Assembly: GCA_033239125.1 (NCBI GenBank)
Contig: BSWB01000006.1
Location: 115,304,242-115,368,241 of the forward strand
DNA from: Fagopyrum homotropicum
Lineage: Eukaryota; Streptophyta; Magnoliopsida; Caryophyllales; Polygonaceae
Reading direction: 5' to 3'
DNA length: 64,000 nt
The notes under the pieces are model-generated. The model made no database searches and was not told the origin of the DNA. It was given only the letters and a program-made list of their open reading frames with translations. Numbering within the stretch: position 1 is the stretch's first letter; the number at the start of each line of letters is the position of its first letter. Shown here piece by piece: positions 39,944 through 51,147 of the stretch. The position numbers were made by a program, and so were the translations under genes.

Positions 39944-42360
39944 TCATCCACAAAAAAGGTATAATGCTGCAATATCCTCAGCCGGGACTTCAGGTCGGTA
40001 CTTCTTCAGCATATGACCGTTGACCTTAAAATTTCCGCTAATTTTGCCCCATTTTTCAACTACAACATAGGGAAAAACAGTTTTCACAACGTAAGGTCAT
40101 GTCCATCTAGATTTTAACTTACGTGGAAAGAGGTGGAGGCGGGAGTTGAAGAGTAGAACAAGATCTCCCTCCTTGAGCTCCTTAGGAATGATATGCTTGT
40201 CATGCCATCTCTTTGTTCTTTCTTTGTAGATCTTGGCATTCTCATAAGCGTTTAATCACAACTCCTGTAGCTCATTAATGTTTAAAATTCTCTTCTCTCT
40301 GGATTCCTTGATATCGAAATTCAACCATTGATTGCCCAATATGCCTTGTGCTTCAATCGACGGGTAGATGACAAGACTTCCCATATACAAAATTGTAAGG
40401 GGTAGTACCAATGGGAGTCTTGAATGCGGTCCTATAAGGCCAAAGAGCATCGCGCATCTTCGTGGACGAATCATTCCTTGTCCTTGAAACGGTCTTCTCC
40501 AAGATTGCCTTGATTTCTCTATTCGAAATCTCCATCTACCCACTAGTTTGAGGGTGATAAGGGGTTGCTACCTTGTGAGTTACCCTATACTTGGATAAAA
40601 GTTCCTTGAACTTCCGGTTGATGAAATGTGTCCCTCCATCGCTGATGATGATACGCAGCGTCCAAAAACCTGGGAAGATAATTCTATTGAAGAACTTTAC
40701 AACCACCATGGCGTCGTTAGTGGGAGAAGCAATGGCTTCCACCCATCTAGAGACATAATCAACAACTAAAAGGATGTAGAGGTTCCCCACGGATGATGGG
40801 AAAGGTCCCATGAAATCAACTCCCCATACATCAACAATCTCAACTTCCAGAATATTGTTGAGTGGCATCTCGTTCCTTATAGACAAGTTCCCTGTTCTTT
40901 GGCATGCATCACAAGAGACAACAAATGCTTGCACATCCTTAAATAATGTAGGCCAAAAGAAACCAGAACGTAATACCTTAGCACACGTTTTGTGAGCGCT
41001 AGCATGTCCTCCACAAGGAAGTGAGTGGCAATGCCTTATGACACTAGCAGCTTCATCTTCCAGAATGCATTGTCGAAGCATCCCATCTAGACCTCTCTTG
41101 AAGAGTAGAGGTTTATTCCAATAGTAGTGGCGTACATCCTTGAAGAACTTCTTCCTTTGAGCGTACGTCAATCCGGGAGGTACTTCTTGACAAACAAGAT
41201 AGTTGACAATATCAGCATACCAAGGCTCTTTTCCATCAGAAACTTGGCGAAGCCAGTGCTCCACCAACTGTGAGTGATCATCATAGGATGAATCAGAAAG
41301 ATTGTCGTCCTCAGTTGACAACATCTCACTTGCTATCTCGTTCGTGGTCCGAGGTGGGTGACCGAGGTGTTCTTCAGATAAAATCACCTCTCTTGCTCCA
41401 GAAAGTGTCTCGGCCGAGGTACTGAAACTGGGACCGACACCTAACGTGCTTTTCTTCTCCTGAATCATTTTATCAAATCTAGCTCCTAGATCTGCTTCCA
41501 ATGTTTCCAAGCTTCACACATCTGCATAAAAAAAGGCATCTATACCTTCCTCCATTATACTAAAACTTAAAACTTTCTCAAGAGGATCTTTAATAAGGAT
41601 AGAGCTCACCAATTCTCGAGAATCTTCTTCATCATAGATGTTGAAGATGTCATCTTCCTAAGGCTCTCCCTTCATTGCAGCCAATAACGCAAACTCGACA
41701 TGATCGCCACCAATGTTGAATTTTTACTTGGCGTTCTTACAATCAACGTTGCAACCCGATGTTGCTAAAAATGGTCTCCCGAGAATGAGAGGGATGGGAT
41801 AATCTGCGGGAATGTCCAACACAACAAAGTCTATAGGTATGTAGAAATTACCTAACTTGATGGGAACGTCCTTCAAGATACCAACGTGACGGGTAATGGA
41901 GCGATCCGCGATGTATAACGTCTTGTTCACGGGCTTGGGCTCTCCAAGACCGACTTTCTCACATAGCTCTAGAGGAATGATGCTCACACTAGTTCCAAGA
42001 TCACAAAGCGCATCATAAGTCACATCCCCAACTTGGATGGAAATGCAAAATGAATCGGGATCTCTTAATTTATGTGGCATCTTCTCCATCATGAATTTAA
42101 TGAGCTCCGAAGATCTAGAGGTCATCCTTACTTCACCAAAGTCTTCTAGCTTTCTCTTCCTTTACAAGATCTCTTTCAAAAACTTCCCATATGCGGGCAT
42201 TCCTAGGATAGCATCAATGAAAGGAAGGTTAATAGGTAGCTTATTCATATGGTCAAGAAACTTGCCAAAGTGCTTGTCTAGATGTGCCCTCGCCCTTGAC
42301 TAAAGGAACGGGAATGGTGGTTTATAAGCAGGAGGTGGAACATAAATTTAAGATTTTTCT
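39944..42360 (-). pseudogene. pol: Element D protease joined to integrase (RT and RNase H deleted)
   Basis: Protease (42125-41724, DLGTSVSIIPLELC; Ala of DLGAS changed to Thr) ends at a stop in the NAK-KFN motif. The linker continues in the same frame, and near 41310 jumps from EMLSTED of the PR-RT linker into the RNase H tail (LVEHWLRQVSDGKEPWYADI). Integrase follows: HHCC-type zinc region (HCHSLPCGGH, CDACQ), then the DDE core (VDFMGPFPSS, IISDGGTHF, PYHPQTSG), a TAG at 40536, NREIKAILEKTV and a frameshifted C-terminus ending at the stop 39944-39946. The in-frame join leaves 324 open residues (41510-40536). Confidence 0.88.
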
Positions 42361-44004
42361 TTCGCTTTCTGGGGCTCCATCTCGGTTGGCACCTCGACCG
42401 AGGTGTTCCTCGTCTGATAGTGGTCCGACCGAGGTAGTGGATATGCAATCTTCAATCCATTGCGTGTTGTGATAGCCATGATTTGCTCTTTTGGGTTGCT
42501 CTATGTCCTTGCTGGGAGCTTCCCGGGATCTCTTGGTGCTTCATTCGCCTTGTTGAAAATTGTTGTTCTAAGGCTTGTTATGCCTTCGAAAATGAATTCA
42601 TAGATGTCTCCGTATGTTGAGCTTGATCAATATTACCTCCAGCACAGCGTCCGGTTTCTTGGGTGGCTGGGACGATCTTGATGTAGGCTCCTGACTTCTC
42701 AATGGAGTAGAAGAAGAAGAGGGGGTGTTAAGACCATTTTCAGCATGAGAATAAGGGTTACCGAAATTTTGTTGATTCAATCTCCAGTTGTTGTTGGAGT
42801 TTTTGTTGTTGTTGTTGTAATTGTTGTTGTTCCGCGGCCCTTGATAATTGTTTCTGCCTTGGTGTCCTTCATCTTGATCCTTCTTAGTTTGAGCTACTAA
42901 AAGCTTCTTCAATGCCTTGACTTCATTGCTAAGCGAAGTGAGTTGAGCTCCATTTGATGTTATATCTTGAAAGCTAACTCTCCTTGCTCCATCTTCAACC
43001 CTTTAATGGGAATATTTCTACATGTGTAAAGCTTTCTTTTCTATGAAATCCCAAGCTTCATCTATCGGCATATCCATGAATGTGCCAGCGGAAAGTAATT
43101 GGAGCTTGAATTGAGTATCTCCATCCAAACCCTTAAAGTATATCTCCAGCAACTCGATCTTTGGAATCCTATGATATTGGCAATCGAAGAAAAGGTCCTT
43201 GAACCTCTCCCATGACTTGGACAAACTCTCCTTGTCCTTCATAATAAAACCATTGATCTTACCCCTCAATTCATCGGTCTTTAACGGGGGAAAGAACTTA
43301 GTAAGAAACTTCGTCGTCATCTCTTCCCAAGTGTTGATTTTTCCAGCCGGAAGAGATTGATACCAAGCAAGCGCCTTGTCTTTCAATGAGAAGTAGAAAG
43401 GCCTCAATTTGTAGTTGTTATTCTCCACTCTTGATGGTCTCAAAGTCTCCATCAGAATCTCATAGTTTTGCAAATGCTGATGTGGAGATTCTCTCTCCAA
43501 GCCTCAAAATTGACATTGCCGAATCATGGTTAGAACTTACGGTCGATGTTCATAATCATGCATAGCTAGATCTCCTAGATTTAATCCTAGACGCCGGACT
43601 TGGTGATTCAGGTCCATCCTTTGACCTAGGGTTTGTGGAACTCCAGCAAAAAGAACATCTCAGTGTACCATTGGTGGCATCCGAGATGGTGGTTGTATCT
43701 CGGCTGGTGCAACTAGGATTGGGTCTTGCCTCGGTCGAGCAACTGGGACTGGTTGAGATAAAAACTAAGCCCTTAGAGCGACCATATCAGCTTCAAATCC
43801 TTCAATTCTTGAATGAGTCTCGTCTCTCTCTCGCTGCAAATCTTCTTTACTGAGGCGGAGTTGTACCAATGCCTCCTTCAATTCGGCTTCAAGATCTCGA
43901 TTATCTTGATCGGCCATCTTAGCTTCTTTCAATCTTCGTTTGTAGGTCTTTTATGGTTTGGGATCGTAAGGAACGATTTCCTTTCCAACACGAGTTCTTC
44001 GCAT
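42361..44004 (-). pseudogene. gag: Element D gag
   Basis: The start MRRTRVGKEIVPYDPKP is at 44004, with a stop after the Pro (TAA for Glu). A coiled-coil-like stretch and iteron-bearing linker follow, then the gag core (43500-43018; KALAWYQSLPAGKINTWEEM) and an Asn-rich tract (42912-42780). Frame breaks occur near 43010 and 42560. Only two iterons remain in the gag-protease linker (42390-42405 is a perfect 16-mer). Confidence 0.85.
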
Positions 44005-44108
44005 AAAACTAAGGAAAGATCCTGCGAAATCACTCAAGTAAAGTGGTCAATAGCAACAAGGGCAATAGCCCCGAAAGACAACCGAAACCGAACTTGGTCT
44101 TGACCAAG

Positions 44109-44126
44109 TCCTTGGAAACGACACCA
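44109..44126 (-). other. Decayed primer binding site (D)
   Basis: In element sense TGGTGTCGTTTCCAAGGA. Five differences from the tRNA-Asp complement; four are transitions of C-to-T or G-to-A type. Confidence 0.75.
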
Positions 44127-44132
44127 AAAACT

Positions 44133-45882
44133 TGTTCGCTCCAAAAGGTGTGTGCAAGCTTTAATATCATACCAAGAATAATTGCAACGGGAACCAGCAG
44201 TGTACGGGTCGATTGTAATAAAAGCATGAATTCCAGGGTCGAAAACAAGGACTATGGTGAAACAAAGATCGGTAATTCAGGTTGTCAATAACAAACATGC
44301 AACAAAGCAAAGCTATCAAAGATGATGTAATAACCACATAAAAAGAATGCGGATTCGAGAGATTAAACCATCCAGTTGTGCATCCGACTCAAGATCTCGA
44401 AAGATAATGTGGACAAAGCTGAGGTTTGGAAAGGGAAGGTGTTTCTAAGGTGGGAATAGATCACCGGGTAAGTCTCACTACTCACTATCCCAAACCAAAG
44501 ATCCTCTCACCATGTAAGTCTCACGGTACTAAGGAAAGAAACTATAATCTCAAACCAACACACCACCCAAGGGAATAGAATCAACCTTTACCGGGTAAGT
44601 CTCAAGCTAACTCTCAAAGATGGGATGAAGGCACACTCAAACCCCAATAAAGGATAAACCTTTGTTACCTACACTCATGATCTTGGGTGTACAAACAAAG
44701 GAATCACCGAGTAAGTCACATCCTAGGCTTGCGTTGAACTAGGAAAGGTATAATAAGGATAGGATTTGGCAAACTGAAACCTCAACTCAGATAAGGATCA
44801 GGAAAGGGCTCGCCTCGCTCAGTATATATACCATCTCAGTCGAGATGTTCCATGACTGACCGAGGTGTTCGTCGGTTAAGGTAAAGGCTCGAGCTTCCAG
44901 GGTCCACTAGGGTAAAGGCTCATTCTTTCATCGTCTTTCACACAACCTTCAGCCAATTACCCTAGAACCGCATAAAGAACTTAGCCAACAATCATCATGA
45001 TAACAACAATGAAATATATAAGAAAGGAATCAATATTCAAACAAGAAAACTTTAACACAAAGGTCTCAATAACTGAATCAAACAATCAATCAAACAAACA
45101 AGTTGTGTTCCTCAATCACAATCAGAAAAGTCAACAATCAAACAAAACTAAGAAAATCTTACAACTTCCTTCAACTTTCCTTCAAAACTAGCTTCCTTCC
45201 TTCCTTGATCTTCAACCTTCAAACTTCCTTCCAAATCTAGAGAACTGTGCTCCTTGATCTGGATATTTCGAGATAAATTCTCTTCAGCAAATCAACCTCT
45301 TTATGTAGGAGAATCACCTTCCTAAGATAACATATCTTAAAAGGAAATTTTCATCTTAAAAATATCTTCCAATCTTCCAAAATATATCAGCCAAAAAGAT
45401 ATGCTTCCTTTCAGAAATCCATACAAAAATATGTGATATTCACTTTCTAAAAATAGACGATCTCAGCCAAAAATAAAGATCTCGTGTCCCGTCATCAGTT
45501 CGCCTCGGTCAAGCCTATCCTGAAGATCACCTCGGTCGAGGAGGCATTGTAGCTAACCGAGGTGAATCTCAATTAAGCGTAGATCTCTCTGATCTGGTCC
45601 AAAATCAATCTTCTATCTCATTTCCAGGCTTCTTGAGCCTTTCTTATAGCTCCTCAATGCTCCAAAATGTAGCTCCAATGACTCCTTAGCTTCCTTAGCT
45701 CCATTTTGTTCCAAAACGTGTTATTTTCCCTACAATTACAAGGAAACTAGGTGTAGACCATGATTGTCGCAAAGTTAGACAAAACAACATAATGATCAAA
45801 GAATATACATCCATGAATGTAGATTTATGAAGATAAAACGTCAAAACCAATACCAAAATATAGACTATAATACATGCTATCA
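44133..45882 (-). repeat. 5' LTR of element D
   Basis: 1750 bp, TGTTCGCTCC...ATGCTATCA on the plus strand. Four degenerate GGGTAAGTCTCA copies (44465, 44513, 44592, 44709). Iterons at 45500-45565 and 44810-44875. Confidence 0.9.
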
Positions 45883-46911
45883 CCTAGGCTTTAGTGTATA
45901 GCTAGACTAGTATGGTTTGGTTGAGCTTGATGAGTTATATGATGAGTATGTGCCTTAGGCACTTATTTTTATGTTGAGGTAATGCCTTATGCATTTGTGA
46001 GTATTTTGTGATCTCGAGGCTTAGATTCTAGTTATAGGTTGGTTATGGTTATGGAGATGAGTCTCCTAACCCTTGAAGCTCTTGATTGTCTGTACCTTGC
46101 TTATGCAGGAGTTGATTACTTCCCCAAGGGGAAGATGTGACGTCGTACAGGTTACGAGTGTTTCAGGTAAGTCCGTGGGACTTATTTAGCGTGCAGATGT
46201 GGATTTGAGTGGTTGTAATGGTTCTGTGTGTGTGGTCATATGATTGTTGCATTTATAACATAAATCGGACTAGGATGACAACATATGTATAATTAAATGG
46301 CCCAAGTGTATTATAACGGGTCGTGACCACCTTCTGACACTCGTCGAGACTTGGAGGAGGTGCTCGGAAGCCAATAGCTCAAGGGGAGGTATATCCCATG
46401 CACAACCTAAGTTAAAAGGGGAAGAGACGGGGTTCTTTAGGTTCCTCGTGCCACAATAGAAGTTGAATTAGTAATTGAATAACGTAATTAAAGATAATAA
46501 ATGAATATGGGTGTGGCATTGCATACTGTGATGTGTTGGTGTGTGTATGTGCTATTACTTCATTCTTATCCTTTCTGTTAGCTAACGATTTATACCGTGT
46601 TGTAGTTGATCTGCACCGTAGGAAGAATGCAGAGTGAGCCAGACAGGGTGATCAGTTGAGGGCTCCAGTAGACTAGGTTGTTCGTGGGATATGGGGTTTT
46701 TGTACTTGGATGTTGTGGATGTTATTTTATACTCAGTTGTGTTGTTGTAAAACCTTTTAATGTATATTATACAGTTTTATGTATTTTGGTTTTAATCTAT
46801 CTGTTCGTTGTTGTAAGATCCAGTGATCTTGTTGTCACGCTAGGGTCAGAATCCATTGTGAGATCCTAGCCCAATGTGGCATCCCGAGTCCCGCGGATTC
46901 GGGGTGTTACA
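45883..46911 (+). repeat. Truncated LTR of chromovirus family H (3' portion)
   Basis: It ends GATTCGGGGTGTTACA, the reverse-orientation equivalent of 54781-55800 and 32951-33950. The left part is cut off where element D begins, so D apparently inserted in this LTR and its start is outside the window. Downstream, G pol resumes directly. Confidence 0.8.
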
Positions 46912-48911
46912 GAAAATATACCTAAATGCAAGTCTAAACTAAGGACATAATTCATGTTATTAGTGGACCCATAGAAAATTGTGGTTGTCTTAAAAAGGCA
47001 TCCACCTAAGAATGTGAAAGAGGTTAAAAGTTTGTTGGTATTGTCGGTTACTATCGGAGATTCATGGAATGATTCTCTAAAGTATCCCAACCCCAATGAC
47101 TAGCCGCCTTTGGAATACAAATAAGTTTGAGTGGGATTAGAAGTGATAAAAGAGGTTTTAAGAACTTAATAAGGCAACTTATGGCTTTATATAATTGACA
47201 ATGATGCTTTGGGACAAGGCTAAGTTGTCTATTGATGAAAAATGGAAAGGTGATAGCATATGTATCTCGCTAGTTGAAGCCATATGAGGTGAATTACCCC
47301 ACTCATGACTTGTAGCTAGCAATATTGAATTTTGTTCTTAATATTTGGCGACACTACATTTATAGGGTGTATTGTCAAATCTTCATAAATCATAAGAGCT
47401 TAATTACATCTTCACCCATAAGGAGTTAAACATGAGACATAGGAGATGGTTAGAATTGTTGAAGACTATGATATTGAGATCTTGTATCATCGTGGAAAGG
47501 CCAATGTTGTTGTTGATGCTCTTAGTATGAAGTCAACACAAGAGAAGATGATAGCGTGCTTGACTACACAACCACAAGAATTGTTGAAGCTTGACAATGA
47601 GGTTTTGTTTGGTAAACACCAAGGTCAATTTTGTATGTTGGATGTTAGACCGTCCTTGTTGTACACTATCAAGGAGAAACAAGAGGAAGATGTTTCATTG
47701 AGAAAGATCCGAGAGGATGTTAGAAAAAGAAAAGCTTCAAATTGCACCATGTATGACAATAGGGTTCTAAGATGCAAGAAACACCTATGTGAACTTGCAG
47801 ATGATACGATACGAGAATCCATTTTGAGAGATTCTCATTCCTCTGGATATTTTGTATACCCCATAACCACTAATATGTACAATAATCTAAGATAAATTGT
47901 TGGTGGATGAACATGAAGTGAGAAATAGCTAAGTATGTGGTCAAGTGTTTGACATGTCAATAAGTTAAGATTGAGCACCAAAGACATGTATGATTGTTGT
48001 AACAACTTCCTATAAGTGAGTGAAAGTAGGAAGACATCTCCATGGACTTTCTGACCGGATTTCCCCGTAATCAATGGCGAATGTATGCTATATGGGTGGT
48101 AGTAGATCGGTTCACGAACTCTGCTCATTTCATATCTATCAAAGTCACTTGGGATATGGAGAAGCTAGCGGATGCGTTCATTGAGGATATAGTGAGATTG
48201 TATGGTACACCCAAGACGATAGTGTCAAATCGTGATGAGCGTTTTATGTCCCATTTCTGGAAATCTTTACATGTCGCTATGAGGATAGAGTTGCTAATTA
48301 GTACAACGTTCCATCCACAAACAAATGGACAATCTAAAATGACTATCTACGGGATTATACTTTGGATTGACCAGGAACATGGAAGACATGTTTTCCCTTG
48401 GTAGAGTTTACCTACAACAATAGTTGGCGTGCATCTATTCAGATGGCACCGTATAAACCTTTGTATGGAAGTAAGTGCAAATCACCCTTGTGTTGGGATG
48501 ACCAATCAGAAAAGTGTTTGTAGGACTTGACATCCTACAACGCTCTCAAGATTAGATTGCCTTCATTAGGAAATGCTTGTTGATTGCGTAGAGTTATCAG
48601 AAGTCATTTGTAGATGCACACCGTCGACACGTTTAGTTTAGTGTTGGAGAACATGTATTTGTGCATGTTTCACCAAGAAAGGTTCAGATTTGGCAAGAGA
48701 GGGAAATTTCCCTCGTTATGTGGGACCCTTTGAGATCATTGAGATAATTGGACCCCTAGCATATCGAGTGGCAATGTCACCATTCATGATCCATGTGCAT
48801 AATGTCTTTCACGTATCCTAACTGAGGAAATATGTTCCATATCCAAAGAATGAACTCAGTCATAAAGATATCGAATATAAGGAAGATGGTACCTATGATG
48901 AGAACCTTGTG
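46912..48911 (+). pseudogene. Chromovirus G pol fragment (RT end, RNase H, integrase)
   Basis: Degenerate Ty3/gypsy chromovirus pol, starting within the RT region after the GH-I motif (PPKNVKEVKSLL near 47010). It continues through RNase H (YDIEILYHRGKANVVVDALS, 47446 on), the integrase zinc region (47700-47890), the integrase core (48042-48404; MDFLTGFPRN, VVVDRFTNSAHF, DERFMSHFWKSL, FHPQTNGQS) and the C-terminal domain to 48911. Many stops and shifts. The left end is set by the inserted LTR fragment. Confidence 0.82.
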
Positions 48912-48916
48912 TAAAT

Positions 48917-50675
48917 TGTAAGATCCCAGTTTTTGCCTTTACCGCCCCAACGGCCTTGGTGTCTGTCACCGCCCCCGCGGTGACAAGGGGCCTCCCTTGT
49001 GGCCGGCCGCCCCTGTGGATGAGGCGATCAGCTCCTGCGGCTGAGACGATCTGCCCCTATGGATACGTTGCAGATCGTGCTCGATCTGTTTTTGTTCGTT
49101 TTATCTTCTTTCCATTGATAGAAGATCCGATCTTCTATCTTATCGCCTGGCTTCCTTATCTTCTTCCTTACCGTAAAACGTCTTTACTTCTATCTTTCTA
49201 CCCCTCTCCTATATAATCCCGCATTCTTCCCGTTTTTCCGGCCGTTTGCACACGTTTCTTTAACCCTTGAGAGCTCCAGCCGTTACCCTTATCCCTGTGA
49301 TCTTGCTAAATGTGTAAGTTCTTTCTCCCTTGTTCTTCATCACATTCATGAACTGTTGCATGCCTTTCGTCTTTTGTTTCTCTTTGTTCTTTCATTCTTC
49401 CTTTTCTTTTTGAAGAATCAAGTTTGAACCTTGATTCTTGTCAACATCTCCGTTGTTTATGTGTTGCTTTTCTCAGGCTCTTTGGGTTGAGTCTTGACGT
49501 GGTTGGATAAAAGGTTCGAGCTTTGGATCCCTTGCTGAGAATTTTATGTTGAGAGAAACCCCGACAATGTTATTGTCACGTTTTCCGCCCCCGCGACTCT
49601 ATTGTGCCGCACCCGCGGATTTCCGCCCCTACGTCTGTCCAGCCGCCCCTACGGATTCTTATGCAGTAACTTCCGTTCTTGTGAGTTGCATCCTTCCTTG
49701 CATTCCTTGTTCCTTTCCTTGATTCTTATGGTTGTTCTTCGCCTCCTGATATGGTATAACACTAAGGTTGAACCCTTAGGTTGTGGAGATCTCTTAGAGA
49801 TCATTGAGACTAGAAGTTATAGACTTCTAGCAATAGTTTCGTTTCTGATTCGTGATGCTTGTGTGAACAAGCTTTCCGTGCTCCTTTCCTGCGGGAAATT
49901 GAGTTGTTGTTGAGTGTTGATTTTACCTTTGAGTGAGGTAAGTCCCTTGGACTTACTTAGCTTCATTCCGCATATTGGTTTGAGTGTTTTGGCTTGTTTG
50001 TGTTGTTTATCATGTTATAACGGATAACCGGAATATGATTCACCCTTTATAACCTTCACTGGCCGAAGTGTATGATAACCGGGCGGTGACCACTTGTCTA
50101 GTTCTACAGGAGACTAGAATCTGCTCTTGCAACCCAGGCCCGTAGGTAACGGATAATATTGATCCATTCTTATTTGTAGACGGAAGCGGAGGCGTGTTTC
50201 GGGAGATTCTCGTGTGACAAAAGAAGTTGAATTAGTGATGGATAACTTAATGAAAGATACTAACCGGTTGTGTGTGAGCATGCTATATGTTTACTTTACC
50301 TTATGTGTGTTTGTGCCTTTACGTTCTTTATGATGTCTAGAATGTTAGCTAACGGTTTATACCGATGTTGTAGATGTTCCTTAAGTTCAGGATGTTGCTA
50401 AGTGATCCTGACGGTGTGGTCATCCGGGGTTCCCGTACATTATAGGACGGGATCGGGTTTTTGTTCCTTCTTTTGTTTCCCTTTTGTTTTGAACTCAATT
50501 GCGAATGTTTTATGCTTCCCTTTGTTTAAACATTTGGTTTTATATTGAATTTTGATATTTCAATTGTCCGTGCCTTTTTGTAAGATCTGTTGTGTCGTTG
50601 TTACTCTAAGGGTCGGGACCCATTGTGAGGTCTTAACCCGTAACGCTTCGATTTCCCAAAACTTGGGGTGTTACA
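48917..50675 (+). repeat. Solo LTR of a second chromovirus family
   Basis: 1759 bp, TGTAAGATCC...GGGGTGTTACA, flanked by TAAAT (48912-48916 and 50676-50680). It interrupts the integrase C-terminal/chromodomain part of G. The end region resembles family H but the rest differs. GC-rich CCGCCCC motifs cluster at 48940-49060 and 49580-49650. The short ORF 49602-49913 inside is not considered a gene. Confidence 0.9.
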
Positions 50676-50680
50676 TAAAT

Positions 50681-50821
50681 TCTCGAGTATGAGACAAAGA
50701 AGTTGAGAAACAAAGAGACACCTTTAGTGAAGGTTCTATGGTCTCGCATGGTACATATGCATCTACTTGGGAGAGTGAAACGATGATGAAGGAGTTTTAC
50801 CCCTTGCTTTTTAAGTCTTAA
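50681..50821 (+). pseudogene. Chromovirus G chromodomain end
   Basis: This continues G pol after the solo LTR: LRNKETPLVKVLW, then frameshifted TWESETMMKEFYPLLF and a TAA at 50819-50821. These are the typical last residues of a chromovirus integrase with a chromodomain, thought to steer integration to heterochromatin. Confidence 0.75.
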
Positions 50822-50875
50822 TTTTGAGGACGAAACTCCTATATGGGAAGGATGAAATGCCCCAAGTATTAAGGT

Positions 50876-50901
50876 TATATATATATATATATATATATAT
50901 A
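50876..50901. repeat. (TA)13 microsatellite
   Basis: Uninterrupted TA dinucleotides. Confidence 0.95.
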
Positions 50902-50911
50902 GAGTATAGAT

Positions 50912-51147
50912 CCTATGAGAACACCCCCTAACGTGAGAACATGAGAACAGATTCGTAATTATTATTAGTTTTGTAGTGAATGTGCCATATCGTTTAATGT
51001 ATTATTCGTAGTTATTGTTGGATTTCTAATTATTATTATTCGTAGTTATTATTATTTTTGATATCTACTCTAAATCTATACCCTTAATACTCACATCCAA
51101 CGGTGTACGATTGTTCTCATGTTCTCACGTTAGGGGTGTTCTCATGG
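50912..51147. mobile_element. MITE-like inverted-repeat element
   Basis: Near-perfect terminal inverted repeats of about 37 bp: left 50912-50949 (starts CCTATGAGAACACCCC), right 51112-51147 (ends GGGTGTTCTCATGGG as two parts). There is one mismatch and one indel; the middle is AT-rich, about 160 bp. Superfamily and target duplication are unclear. Confidence 0.65.

Larger units (their letters stand above)
37596..45882 (-). mobile_element. Athila-type LTR retrotransposon D, RT/RNase H deleted (3' end beyond A)
   Basis: An older minus-strand relative of A-C that hosts B (at 37596) and probably A (at 23919). Its parts are 5' LTR 44133-45882, decayed primer site, gag, protease fused to integrase, hairpin, promoter-like leader and ORF1. 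The 3' LTR is left of the window. It retains integrase, which A-C lack, but has lost RT and RNase H. CCTAG (45883-45887) follows the LTR and would be its target duplication. Confidence 0.85.

Noticed and set aside
49602..49913. 103-residue ORF
   Set aside because: Lies within a solo LTR flanked by target duplications; no recognisable domain.
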